Of a DNA stretch of 64,000 nt, positions 25,095 through 38,240 are shown piece by piece. Within the stretch, counting starts at the first letter, position 1, and every line of letters begins with the position of its first letter. Both the position numbers and the translations under genes were made by a program. The notes under the pieces were generated by a model, which was not told where the DNA came from, ran no database searches, and saw nothing but the letters and a program-made list of their open reading frames with translations. Origin of the DNA: Combretum micranthum (lineage: Eukaryota; Streptophyta; Magnoliopsida; Myrtales; Combretaceae); assembly GCA_024138025.1 (NCBI GenBank), contig JAMXBD010000012.1, positions 434,001-498,000 on the forward strand, given 5' to 3'.

Positions 25095-27990
25095 TGTACC
25101 ATATAATTAACTTTATCATCGTATTAAATTTATTACTATTAGGAACATAACTGAAGCAAATCACTATAAGTTACTTGACAAGTTTGACCTACTACTGACT
25201 CTATAAGGTAACATCTTATAGAGTTTTGGGATAAGTTTAGGCATTATTTTGAAACCCTATAGGATTCAGGATTGGGTTTTGACTTTTAAGTATTACCCTT
25301 TGGGAAAACCTGACTTAATAAAGCAATACAATCAAATTAAAAAATAATAATAATAGTTTTATCCTATAACATATCACTAGAGATGGACCCACAGGGGGCC
25401 CGAAGGGATCCTAGCCCTCCCCCTTGGAAATCATGTACGAAAAGAAAGAGAGTTACATGATATTATAAATTTGGAGAAACATAGAGACATGTGATGCTTA
25501 ATGATGTAATGGTTAGGATTGTTTTATTCTACTCCACAAGTCAAAAGTTTAATCTTTGTTACTCTCATTTGTCTTAGCTTTTTCATTTTCTTTTTTGAGA
25601 ATAAAACTGTTCTAGCTTTCATAGTTTTTTTTTCTTGTGTCCAAAATAAAACTCTCCTCATCTTCTCTTTTTATGGATTTTTTCATAAATTTTTCACCCT
25701 TCTAAATTTTATATTTGGAAAAAAAAAAACAAAGTGCCATTTTAGATTTAAAAATCTTTAAAGGACCATTCTAAAATTTTATATGCATATTTTATGTTAA
25801 TTAATTGCACCATATTAGTAGTAAAGACTTGAAAAATATATAAAATAAATTATGATGCTCAATTTTTCCATTTTATATGGTTGTTGAAAATTGAAAAACA
25901 TGTTACATGTGTGTGTGTGTGTAAGGTTTTGTACGTAACCATTGACAAAAGGATTCAAAAAATAAGATTATCAAACCCATATTGTACGATTAATTATAAA
26001 TTGAAAGAGATATGATAACTATAATAAGTTTCTTTCCATTCTATATGGTTTTCCGGTAACTACATTAGTTATAATTTTTTATTCATTAATTTTTTAGGAT
26101 AAGAAAATAAATTTAATCACTAATAATTTAGTCTATTGTATATATATTGAATTCATATTAGGTTTTATGGCTCTATCGACGGGACCATCCAGTCAACCAT
26201 CTAACCATTAAAATAAATATAATAATTGAAATATTAACCATCCTAGTGACTCGATCATGGTTGGTGTATTTAGGGCAGAGGGGCCTTGCTCTTTAAAACA
26301 TTCATGTAGTGTTTTATTAGTTAATATTTTGCCAAATTTATTCGGTTTAGTTATTATAAATAATATGATCTTCTAAGTTACTAATAATAAATATCATATA
26401 TATATATATATATATATATAAAGGCAATTTCTCAAAATAACTTAACTTGTGAATAGATTAACATATGTGTGTGTGTGTGTCTATATTTAGAAGTCGAGAT
26501 ATTTGTCTGTTTACTAATCTGCCACAAATTTATTCACAAATATCAATTATGTAAAGATAATTACATATATATCTCTAGAAGCATGTGGTGAAGTTTTTTT
26601 TAGCTATACACAACATTTTATGGTATTACTTACCATACTTTTACATTTTCAATAAAAGAAATATATTATAAGCATATATAATATCATAGAATGTTACATA
26701 AATTAAAATAGCTTCTTCTTTTTTAATGTATGCAACATTTTAGTGAGTATCCCAACACTCATTAAATAATCATCTTTTATATCATTAAGAATTTAAATAA
26801 ATATTATTCACAGTATTATATGTTTCACTTTGTTGAATTTATGATAAATAAATATATTATAACATATATTATAGTTACACAAAATAAATAAATAAACAAA
26901 TAAAAAAAAACATTTTGTAGATAAATCTAACAAGGAAAGACTGCCCCCTAAACATAACAATCCTGCTCGATAAATATTAATGAATAAGATTAAATCCTTT
27001 ATAATCTATTTATTCCTCTGTCTTGATTATCTATTTTTTATTTCTTTTTTATTTTTCTTTTTCTTTTTCTTTTTCTATTTTTTAGATCAAATATTCTTGT
27101 TTTCTTTCTATTTATAACTTTTACATTTACATTATTTTAAAAAAATTCATATCGAGCATTAAGAGCATCCCTATTAGAGAGGGTTTTAGCACATGTTCCT
27201 ATACTTAGAATCTCACTTTTTGAGATCATTTGCAATGGGGAAAAGTTCTTCAACTTTTTGAAGTCCTCTACCTAAGACCTAAAATGTAAGTCACTAACAT
27301 CTTTTTATAATTTATATATTTATTTTATTTTGTTAAGTATATTATAGAAAAATATATTGGACTCACAAAGAATAAAAAGATGTCAAGACATTAGAAACAA
27401 AGTGATGGGGTTTTTTGAAAAAAGAGGTCCTTAAAATATTCATATGGTGCTTTAAGAATCTCGTAGAGGTCTTACAGGATGTGGATTCTCTAAGGAAATC
27501 AATTACAAAAGTAAAATATTATACACTATATATATTACTATATATTTTTAACTATGTTTACTATTGATGTATAACATACATTATGTCATATCTCACTTAT
27601 ATAAGAAGTATGTGATATAGTAACATGATCAACATCATATTATGTCTCAAAACCATGACATCTATCATCCATTTAGACAATATGCTTATTTTTGTTAGAT
27701 TCATTAAAACAATATTGAAATATGTTTGATTATTTCTTAATTAAAAAAAAAGAAAAATAAAAAGCTAAAGCGGCCAAGGCAAGTAATGGGTTTATAAAAT
27801 TTCTATTAGGGCAAGTCATGGCCATAATGAAAGAAACCTACAAGATTTTCACTTAGGTTTGAAAAATCCTATAAGATGTGAAGCAGGTTTGAGTTTAACA
27901 TGACCTATCCAAATCTGCTTCTGTACATTCCTAATTATTGTGAATCAATTTGAAATTGATACATTATAGATAAACCAAAATTTTAATAAA
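25095..27990. other. Insertion-like block within the ADH pseudogene intron
   Basis: The parental intron continues directly from the equivalent of 25090 to that of 28000, so this 2.9-kb block is extra. It starts and ends with related phrases (aaccctataggattcagg at about 25250, aaaatcctataagatgtg at about 27865), hinting at inverted ends. It also contains a (TA)n tract at 26397-26420 and short (GT)n tracts. No coding frame of note. Confidence 0.4.
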
Positions 27991-29038
27991 CTTAATAAGT
28001 ATTATTTTTTATGAAAGTGTGAAAACATTAATGACTAAAATTGAAGGAAGCTAAAATAAAAAGAAAAACACTAAGACCCAAATTTATTGGAATTTATATC
28101 ATTTGTTCTTCTTATGGATAGGCGTTAAATTTGAAACTTGTTACACTTATGAACACAAATTATGCACATTCAAAATAAATATTCATTAAGTATTATAAAT
28201 CACATATTGTGTACACCATCTCTAGATATTAATAAGATTTTAATATATGAAATCTGTGTAAAATAGAGACCATAGTTCTTTTTGGATATTACTCATTTCA
28301 CTACTATGCACGTAAAAATTTTAGACATCACATATATATGCATATGGCATGCAATATTCAATATTTTTTTTTCTTTCTTTCATACAAATTACTGAAAAGA
28401 AAAGAAAAACTAAGTATAGGAAAAAGTGAAAAATAGTGCAAACTAATTGCAAGGTAGTGGGAAGTCTTGGAGAAGAAGTAAAAGAAATAAAAGAAGGAGA
28501 CAGAGTGATACCAAGCTATGTTGGAGAATGAGGGAAAATGGAAAATTGCAGCCGTTGGTGCTACAAGCTGTCCCCTAACTATCCCATCTCTTACTCTTGT
28601 AAAATCCTTGATGGCATTTTCAAAATGTTCCCCTCGATAAATATTATATAATTAAACGAATAACTCTAACACACTATATCCCAAAGAATTCTATAATATT
28701 TAATTGCTTCTTTGAATTATAAAAACTTAAATATAAGATGGATATATATATATATATATATATAAACAAACAACAATAAGAATTGCTGCAATATCAACAA
28801 TAATTGCAATATTAGCAAGATTGATTCTTTGACAAATCTTTCTATTTTTCATGATTCTTTCGCAAATCTTTCTAATGTTCTGCATTCTTATACATATCTT
28901 ATTTATTTTCTCGAGTGATTGAGTTTGTTTCCTTATTTAATTTTGGTTCCTTATCAAACCTCTAAGGTAGAGATGAAGTGTAAATAAAGTTACAACTTAT
29001 TGTGAAATGGTGCTCTTAGCAAAAGCATGGCTTAAATA

Positions 29039-30990
29039 TTAATATCTTATGCAAAGATGGCACAAATTGACAATAAGATTACCCAAGGTCTCTATTTCTA
29101 AAAAAAAAAAAAACCAATATATTTCAACATGATTCATCTTAGCATTGAATAAAGGATTAATAGACATATGAAGAGTACTAAGAGCGTCACAAAATGGTTG
29201 AAGAGGACAAAGTATACGAATGTTAATGTCACATAATAAAATGTAAGCCAAGGTAATTAAATGACAATTAAGGCCAAAAACCTGTACTCTACTTCTAAAC
29301 TTGATTAAGCAATGGTAGGTTGTTATTTAGAGCACCATGGGATATGATTTGCACCTAGGAAGACACACAAACTAGTTGCGCTTCATCTACTAAGGGGCAT
29401 CTTGCCTAATTAGCATATGAAAAAGGCATATAAGAAGAGAGGACTTTGTGATAGAAACCATAAGTCATAGCCTTGCATCCCATTAAGATAGTGTAGGATT
29501 CACTTGACTACCTTGAAATATAATTCAATTATATTGTTGAAAAATTAACAAACTTTAATTTCTACATGTTAAATGTTTAATCGAGTCAATGTATGGTACA
29601 AAGACCATCAACAATACATTTATAGTATGCAACAACTACAAGATTGCCTTCTAAGTTCTTTGACCTGTTTTTGAGAACCATAGGTGTAGCATTAAGAGTA
29701 CATTCAATCATACCAATTCGACTAAGTACACCTGTTGTACTTGCTCTAAGGGAGCATGATTCCTCTATCACATCTTTTAGTTTCAAAACCTAAAAGGAAA
29801 ATTGAAGAACCAAGGTCCTTTAAAAAAAAATCATGTTAACAATGAACAATTCATTATTTACAGTCACTATTGTGCCATCTTCACTATAAGAAGTAGTATT
29901 GTAACTAATCTCTTACAACAAACAAACATAGAAGAATCTACTTTATTGTAATAATTCCATGATGGAGAAAATTCGAGATAAACGATCAAGCCAAGCTGAG
30001 GAGCTTGCTGTAAACTGTAAAAGGATTAGTGAAGAAGTCGTGCAATTGGGTTTATGTGGAGGGGAAAGAACTATAACAAGTCGAATTGTTGTATGATGAA
30101 TAACTAGGCTATTTGTTTCAGCAAAGTCAACACCCGAAACTTGTTGAAACCACAAAAACAAGGTGACCCATGAATCTTTCTATATATCATCCACCCATTA
30201 TTTAATACAATAAATCCATTTTGACACAACTACATTAATATGGTGTGGTGGAGGAACTAGTGACCTTGTATAGTTTAAATGAAAGCCTTTGCTTCTTCTT
30301 TTGTGGCACCACCCACCAAGCATCCTCAAGTGTCATATGGTGATTTTATGGTTCATTCTTGCTGCTTCTTGTGATAGATATCATTCATAAGTTTTCAAAT
30401 ATCTCAGGGGCTATCTATTTCATTAAGGATAAATATAAGTATTAGTGGCATTAATATCTATATTGGCAATTACAATATGATCATATTTGTCATCACTCAA
30501 TGTGATTGCTTACTGCTCGTTTTTTTGGTGGATCTATTATAACCATTAGCTTATCTTCTTAATGTGATTTGACACCAACGAATACCCTATAAAATTAAGG
30601 ATTGTACCATCATTGTTTCCAAGAGGTTTATCACTATCTCTATCATAACAAGTGTCAATACATATATTGGATGGTTATATTGTTAATAGTATTTTAGTTT
30701 TCAACACTACAAGATCAATGTCAATTTTGAACTATTCATCAACAGGTGGGAACCAAACAAGTTCCAATGATGTTGGATTTGATTCTTGCCAAGATGGTTT
30801 GCAAATAAATTTATCTTAGTCAAACATGGCATGTCTTGATATGTAAACTTTTTTAGTCCAAGGTTTATAGCATCGATAGCACTGGCGGATTGGACTATAA
30901 CCAATGAACACACATAGATAAGTTTTCTTGACAAATTTATCTCCTCATCGATGTCTCAAAGAAGGAAAAACAAGCATTTGAACACTCACA
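29039..30990 (-). pseudogene. Ty1/copia polyprotein remnant
   Basis: Reverse-strand fragments, in order: the post-integrase block CVFIGYSP-like with RCYKPW.KKVYISRHAMFD (about 30960-30820); the reverse transcriptase start QQVSGVDFAET.SLVIHHTTI (about 30140-30070); a degenerate AWLDRLS block (about 30000); and the RNase H tail with LLCDINI, SINPLFNAKMNHVEI and LGNLIV (29250-29040). All are broken by stops and shifts. The upstream border near 31030 is a poly-T run. Neither LTR was found, so this is an internal fragment. Confidence 0.75.
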
Positions 30991-31489
30991 AGCTTTTGTA
31001 GTGTGGATCTTTATGGTATAATTTAGAGTATAAAGATTTGTTTTTTTTTTTTTTTTTGCCAGAATAAGGATTAGTTATTTAAAACCAAAAATGGCGTTCT
31101 ATTGATTAGATAGAGAGGGGAAAAAACAATTTAAGGATTTTGATTGAGGTTTTGCATTACATAAATTCTTTTTCCATATTTTTTTCTCTCTCTCTCTTTT
31201 TCTTTCTTCTCTCTTTCTTTATTTTCAATTTCTATTTTTAAATTTTTTATTTTTTTGTTAGTCCTACATATATTGACAAAAGTGGTTTTTCATTTTTCTA
31301 AATTGGAATCAACACGTATGGCTTGTTATTTGATTGAAATGTCCAACTAGCTAACAAAGTTAACAATAGTAGTAAAAGCCACCAGGTAAAGTTTAATTAG
31401 CTAATAAAATTATTAAGTTCAAAGTGTAGGTAGTTAATTGCATATTTTGTAAAAATTTAGGCACCCTTTATGATATTAACCCAAAATGA

Positions 31490-31830
31490 TTGAATGCTAA
31501 GGTCTTATGCGTACCATTACAGTTGTTTCTCTCTCTACCACGTTTACTTCCACCTACATTAACCCTTCATACCTCCAGATGTCTTGGGCTTTCATGGCAT
31601 AGAATGTCACAATGTGCGAATTTGAACACCTAACATCCCACTTGTAAAATTCTACTAACTCTTCAACGATTGCAATGTCCTTAAAGACTTTGTTTATTTT
31701 GCAACACTCTCTCTCAATCCTAGGCCAAGGTTGTAATCCGTCTAGAAGCTTGGTGAGAGCATCATTTGGGGTGAGATTCAGGATCTTTAATATGACATCA
31801 ACAAATCCTTGTAAATACTACTTTACATTA
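31490..31830 (-). pseudogene. Gypsy-type gag fragment
   Basis: The reverse strand reads GFVDVILKILNLTPNDAL and then LLDGLQPWPRIERE, followed by a helix ending IVEELVEF. The DGLQPWA.xELxR pattern is typical of plant gypsy gag. Upstream and downstream sequence is unrecognisable, so it is a short relic. Confidence 0.6.
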
Positions 31831-31834
31831 GAGT

Positions 31835-32230
31835 TATAAATAAGTCAAGTCGAGACAATACAATCTTAAGCTTGAACTCGACTCAAAATTTTAAAACTTT
31901 GAGCTCAAGTCAAGTTTGATCGAGTTTAAAATTTTGACCTCTAGTCCAACTCAAATGGCACCATACAAACTTGCGTTTGACTCAATTGAGCTTCTTTAAA
32001 TTCAATTTATTAAAAAAAACTTTTTTTTTATTAAAGCTAAATGAACGTATAAAATTGACTCAAATTTGATTAGTATTTATACTTAATCCGAGTTCCACTA
32101 AATATCTGAACTAATCGAGTTAAATATTATAAAATTTAAACTTGACTCAATAAACTATTTGAGTAATTTGAGCTCAATCCCCATTTAACTATTATTACAT
32201 CGAGCTCAAAGTAAAAATCAAGTTGTACTT
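31835..32230. repeat. hAT-like word array (gagctcaagt / actcgac type)
   Basis: AT-rich DNA sprinkled with variants of gagctcaagtcaag and cttgaactcgact in both orientations. Comparable stretches occur at 12750-13380, 37900-38240 and 44130-44520. Such arrays are common in non-autonomous hAT elements, but no ends or target duplication were found here. Confidence 0.4.
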
Positions 32231-32238
32231 TAATAGTC

Positions 32239-33930
32239 ATGCATATGCTTAGTTCATTTACAATTCTACTTCACATTGATCTTCCACATGAAGTGATGGA
32301 GTCTAACCTCATCCTCCTAGGTAACATTGTAATGAGAGAAATAGTCCTCAAGCTACACAAACTCCCAACTACTCTACCTAAATCCCACCAACCATATTAT
32401 ACTAAATGTAGATGCTACTTCATAACGGAGCTTGATCTTGAACCAGAGCAATCAAGCCATTTATATTACGCCCTAGTGGACCACAAATGGAGCACTAAAC
32501 GGTTTCTTCATGCACATACCATACCACCTATAGCAATATGCGACGAAATTATACGTTGCACCCCTATGATCTCGAGATGTTATAAGAATAATCACTTGGT
32601 TAAATAAGCTTCTTTTAAGATATTATTCATTAATTAGGAACTGGATTTAGGTTATAGTTACGTTGTCATTGCTAAAAAAGTTTTAGTTTTGTTACATTAA
32701 GCATTAATAAATGATATAGCTAGCTAAAAGAGAATCTTTGTAGTATTTTAAAATAATAAAACCTTATTAAGAAAAATTTTAAATAATTTTATGAGATGAT
32801 GAAGGTGATGATTGCTCCGGCGAATTCTTTTCCGAAGACGTGCTCCAAGATCACATCAACCAATGAAACTTCAAAATTGTGGTATTTATTTCTTTCACGT
32901 CAAATCAAGACCACAATGATAGGGGTTATACCGTGTACACGTTGAATTATACTGTTGATGTTGATGGCAGATATCAACACGAGCTATTGCATTTAATTTT
33001 ACCTATTTTCAAAAGGAATCTATGGGTAAATCTTGGAAGTAATTAACACACTGGCTAATTCCAACGACAGATTTTCTGAATCATGTTTCTTTTGTACGTT
33101 TTAGAAAAATAAAACATGAGGATGATGTTGCTTCGTCTTTATCTCCATTGGTTTGAAGCCGTATAATGAATTTTACACGTCCGTCGACAATGAGCTGTCG
33201 TGGGTGTCTCTGGACCATATTCTATTTGGGTGATTATGGAATTTCTAGAATCTAGACTCAACCAACCCGTGGACAATTTCACATTAGCACAATAATAGGA
33301 GTTATCAAATAAATGTTTTAATAATTAAGTCATTAATATATATAAATCTAAATCCTTCAATAATTTATAGGATGAATCTGGTAATAAAATGGAAGGAACA
33401 ATAAAACTCTCATTATATTTAATAGATATTTGCTATCCCAATATATTACTTAAAATATGTTTTTTTTTTCTAATCACATCCACACACTTGATCTAACAAA
33501 ATAAATTTTTGTATTTTTATTTTAATTCCTTACTAAATATTTAAATCTTATCAATAGGAATACATTTGAATTAAAAAGTTCAAAACAAAAAATCTATCCG
33601 TTTATAAAGCTACGAAACAGATATACAAAACTTTTAATATTAAATAATAACTTATTTACATTTCGAAGTTTAAAAGTGTTGCTTATTTGCTTATAGATTT
33701 TTTAAGTCCATTTATAGTAACCAGATAAGATACTTAATTGCAAAAAGAATATATTATAAAATTTAGCAAAACTCAAATAGTTTGTTGCCAAAAAAGAAAA
33801 AGTTTAATTAGTAAATTGAAAAATTTTTGGTTGCTAATTGTCCAAATAAAAAAAAAAAAATTCGAATTCCAACGTAGCATTCACCCTTTTCAAAATAAAA
33901 CCAGCTAAGACGACAAATACCAATATTATT
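32239..33930. other. Spacer upstream of the bHLH gene
   Basis: A 122-codon open frame (32239-32607, +) has no recognised motif and sits in repeat-rich surroundings, so it is not called as a gene. The patch 32800-33260 is more GC-balanced, but its frames are interrupted and unrecognised. The rest is AT-rich. Confidence 0.35.
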
Positions 33931-33939
33931 TGAATTACT

Positions 33940-34269
33940 TTTCACAGATGAAGTCCAGGTTTATCGTTTTGCATGTTAGGTATTTCAAAGAACCGGCCGG
34001 CTCCCTTTTTATGTCGACATAGCATATAATGTCGTGAAGGGTCCACACATGCTAACGAAATGGGCATGACCGCATGACCCACGAGAAAAAACTTTTTCAG
34101 ACTAGCATCTATCAACATTATCACGCCAAGACATCTTATCTCTTGCTTTCACTTCTATTTAGCCTCCTAGATAAGAATAAATATATTAAATAAAATATCT
34201 CTGTCTCCTTTCATAATTAACGTGTTTTCATACCCCGACATTGGCTCAAAACATTATTATAAAAATTAT
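33940..34269 (+). promoter_or_regulatory. Presumed promoter and leader of the bHLH gene
   Basis: Less AT-rich than its surroundings at 33950-34140 (contains ccggccggctcc and tcatgcggtcatgcc-like palindromic stretches), then aataaatatatt near 34177 as a possible TATA element about 90 bp before the ATG. Assigned by position. Confidence 0.35.
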
Positions 34270-34398
34270 ATGGAGAAGAGCGTCAGTAGTTCCTCAAGCA
34301 AAAACACACACAAAAAATTCACGGAAAGAAGCAGAAGATATCAAATGAATAACCTCTATTCCAAGCTCCATTCCCTTGTTGATCATCAAAACTCCAAG

Positions 34399-37300
34399 GT
34401 ATTAATTAATTTCTCTCTCCCTCTTTTTTTTTTTTTATATTCATCCATCCATCTATCTACCTAATTATCTCCTTGTCCAATGCTGCTTCCCAAACTTCGA
34501 ACATTTCATTTTTTCAATCACAACAACACGGGATGGGGATTTGCATCTATGTCATCCTTATGGAGAGGCCTTCGTACCTTTTTTTTTTTTTTTTGGCCAT
34601 TAGAGGAGGGGAATTTCAACTAATCAAACCTAATACTCTTACGTGAGAAAAAGGAACGATGTCATTAGGCTGTAAGTTGCATACTATAGTTTTGATTGCC
34701 CTCTGTCTGTCTTTTCCTTTTTTAAACAAAACTGCTCGCCCCAGATTAGTGAAATCCTGAAAACACACGTATAATTAAGGTTGTATTTAAAATTTTAAGA
34801 TATATGGGTTCAATTTCTGAGGAAAAAATGTTAATATAGGTTGTATTTAAAATGATAAGGTATATGTTTTCAAGTACTTTTTAGTCATGTATATGTAATG
34901 GCAGGCAGAGACAAATAATAACAGCAATAAATAGTTAGTTTTTAGAAATTAGAATGTTGTTACTTAATTTTTATAAATAAGGTTATATATTAAAATTTTA
35001 TTAATATCTATTTATTACTGATGTTCACACGTGAAATACAGGGAAATAAAAATTAAGGTTTCGGTTAGGTCAAAGTGATTAGTTTGGTAGCGTCTTCAAG
35101 ATCACGTGTGTCTCACATAATTCAAACGTTTAGCCTTAAGAGAGGACGGGTGGGCGTATTTTCGGGCATGTGAAATCTGTTGTTATTAACTTATTATCAT
35201 TATTATATCAAAGACTTAAAGTCGGCAAAAAAGTAGTTAAAAATTTACTACAAGGAAAACGCTTTATTTATTTATATTTATATTTATATAATATAATTAA
35301 TTATTTAATTCTTCGTTTCCTATGCTATTACATGGTTACCTATTTTTTGACATTTCTAGTTAGTTGGCTTTATTTATCTCTCTACCGCAATGGGGACTTG
35401 GTAGGGGGTGGATAGGGTTCTAGCTAGGTTGCACATTTGATTTAGCGATGAAATGGACCCCCGACAAGTGACACTTCTTTGCATTCTCTATTTGGTTGTA
35501 TCTGTGTCATCCTCTCCTTATATGTGTTTCTTTCTCTTTTGGAAAAGTTCTTAATGTTAAATGCACTCGTCATTTCTCACTCGAAGTGAAAGAATCCAAG
35601 GTGGATAGGGCCCTATTTTATGTTCCTATATCAAATATTTATAATCGAAACTTCCTCCTTTCGTTTTCTTCTTTTTGGCCTTGTGGAACAGTCGTAAAAC
35701 TTACATTGTTGTTAAATCAAAACGTTTTAGGATACTTTCCTGAACTTGAAAATTTTTTACTCATAAGGATATCGTAGCCAAGCAATCACGTGCAATAAGT
35801 GTACAAGTTAATTTAAGAGAAACCATGAGATGATAATATGTGTACACATATCACATGAAAAGTCATGCGAGGAGAAACAAACAAACTTGTATTAAGGTGA
35901 ATCAACTCTGTGTTTTTGCATATTTTTAGATTCTTGATCATCCGTTTAATGTTTCCATCTTCTATGGAACTATTTTTAACAAAGCTTTAACATTTATTCC
36001 AAGTTAGCCAATGCTCAAAATATCTCAAATGAAAAGAGAAACCTCTGAATAAAGTATTTAAAGTTGACCATAAATGTCAAATGCTTCAAAATGAACAACC
36101 AAGATCAAGCATTGCAAGTAATAACTGCGCTCTTGAGCATCTCACAATTGTCTTGAAACCTTCTTCTCCTCTTTAGTCGTCAAAACTTAGACATGTGTTT
36201 GAGGATAATCCCATTGATTTATAACAAATGAAAGAAGCTCATTAAGGGTTTATATAAGTGTCTTTTAAGGCATATCAAGATCAAATGAAACCCAAAATGG
36301 CTTAGGGGGATGGCCTTTACCACACCTAGTTTTGTGTGCAAAACAACTTAACACGATTGTGATGACAAAAATCAATCCAAATCTTTAAAACCAAATTACT
36401 TTAAGGTATCCCTGAAGTCGAGTCTTACTACTTAGGCTTATGTCACTAGCCTAAGAGATTGGTTAATGGCATTAAATTAGGTTAATAGTTCAATTACAAA
36501 AATGACTCTACACACATATATGTATATTATAAGTATTGACTTAAATTAGAAATATGATATAAGTTTAACTATTTACCCCACTAATGATAGAAAATAGTAG
36601 ATTATAAATATTCTAAATCTCATATAAATTAAAATTTGTTCTATATATTGTATAAGTTTCAAACACATTCTAGAGTAGATAGGAACGGCAGATATAAAAC
36701 TATATGATTAAGGTGATCAAACTTATTTTATTATAAATATACGCTAAATAGATATTTTTAATCTTATTTAAATATATTATATTAGTCAAGTAAAAAGGAC
36801 TTATCTGTCCTCCTTAGGGATATGTCCTGAGAATAGGTACCAGGCTATAGGATCAAAGACCATGATGTTTAGCTCGATTTTCCTATTTATCTTTACATTA
36901 ATATTTGACATGATTGGTACTAAGAAATTTTTTACAAAAAATAAATAAATAAAGAGAGACGAACTAAATTATTTTGGCTGCGTATCCAACCGGCCATCTG
37001 ACACTAAAATTCACAAAATGTTGCTTGCACAAGGAAGAGACAAGACAAAGTATCACCATGGCCTACTAGATTCCATAAACGTGTTCTTTACATTTGTTCC
37101 TTTTAACCCTCTTGAGAATTTCTTTCTAGTTAAAAAAGGAATATATTAAACATATCTAATCCAATATTATAATAAACATGTATGTGTTTCACGACCATTT
37201 AATAATTTACCTATACATATATTCTTTTCTTTCATGAAATGGAATTATTCCCCATGTGTTCCACGTGAAGTAAGTCCCAATCACACATAATAATGTAATT

Positions 37301-37458
37301 TAGATTCTTTTATGCAACTTTCATCGTGGCTGTACGTTACCTACTCTTTGAATTGCCTTGTCTTTGAATTGTCTTGGCTTGTCCTGTCTCAACTTCCCAA
37401 CGTTGTCATTATTATAATTTACAATATAATATTCATTATTAGTACGGTCGAATTTCAG
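34399..37458 (+). other. Long first intron of the bHLH gene
   Basis: 3.06 kb of AT-rich sequence between a GT donor and a TTTCAG acceptor. Small open frames at 35170-35777 have no recognised motif. No complete transposon was delimited. Confidence 0.55.
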
Positions 37459-37879
37459 GAGGCAACAGTGTCACTGCCAGATCAACTCTACAACGCAACA
37501 AATTACATAAAAAAAATGCAAACCAAATTGGAGAGGATGAAAGAGAAGAAAGAAGGATTATTATTAGGGTTAGAGAAGCCAAATGTTAGGGTTAATGAAG
37601 TGAAGAAAGTAAATGTGTCGGTGAAAAACCCCGAAATTGGTTCATGAGAATGGAAGTGGTGTGGAAGTTGTTCTCATCACAGGTTTGGGTACAGAGTACA
37701 GGTACTTTACCGAGATTATTCGGATTCTTCAAGAGGAGGGATCCGAGATATTGCATGCCAAGTTTTTTATTGCTGGGGAGACGGTCTTCCACACGTTTCA
37801 TGCCGAGGTACATAATATATTTACTTAATTTCACAATTAATTTAATCATTTAAAGTTTTTTGTTTTTATCCTTTTCATT

Positions 37880-38240
37880 TGTTAATGGTATGCCAGGACG
37901 AATGATCTCAATTTTAATTTAAATATGATTTAAAAATAGTTAGGTTCATCTGAAGTTCAACCAAATAAACTACTTGAATAATGTCGAGTCAAGCTCAAAT
38001 AATATTTACTTTGACTTGATTACAAAAACAATTTAGTTTGAGTAGGATATAAATATTAAGTAAATCTGAGTATAGTTTTTATATTAATATTACTTTAGTT
38101 ATAAATAAAAAAATAATTTTTTATTAAATTAAACTCAAACGAGTTTAATGGAGTCGCATTTGAGTTCAAGTATGTCAGTTAGATTAAGTTTAAAAATTTA
38201 TATACTATCCAATATTAAATCAAGCTTGGTTTTAATATTG
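37880..38240. repeat. hAT-like word array in bHLH intron 2
   Basis: Variants of gagtcaagctcaaa and actcaaacgagttt in both orientations, as at 31.9 and 44.3 kb. They fill most of the first half of intron 2. Ends not resolved. Confidence 0.4.

Larger units (their letters stand above)
24232..28690 (+). pseudogene. Decayed second copy of the ADH-like gene
   Basis: Collinear with ADH intron 2 to exon 4. Blocks: aaactaaaactaggttatt (24290) matches intron 2; 24318-24345 is a broken exon 3; 24840-25090 and 28000-28330 match intron 3; 28453-28690 matches exon 4. The exon 4 part reads [19 protein letters not shown], then a stop (28529-28531) exactly in the structural-zinc loop, and decays further on. 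Exons 1-2 and 5-6 are absent, and the LTR fragment abuts its left side. Intron 3 has been enlarged by a MITE at 24575 and a block of about 2.9 kb. It is a gene duplicate rather than a processed copy, because intron sequence is retained. Confidence 0.85.

Noticed and set aside
32239..32607. 122-codon open frame
   Set aside because: No motif, promoter or splice context, and it lies between retroelement debris. It could be real, but nothing supports it.
32800..33260. Possible disease-resistance (TIR-NBS-LRR) C-terminal remnant
   Set aside because: A loose resemblance of a few residues only, with frames repeatedly interrupted; too weak to call.
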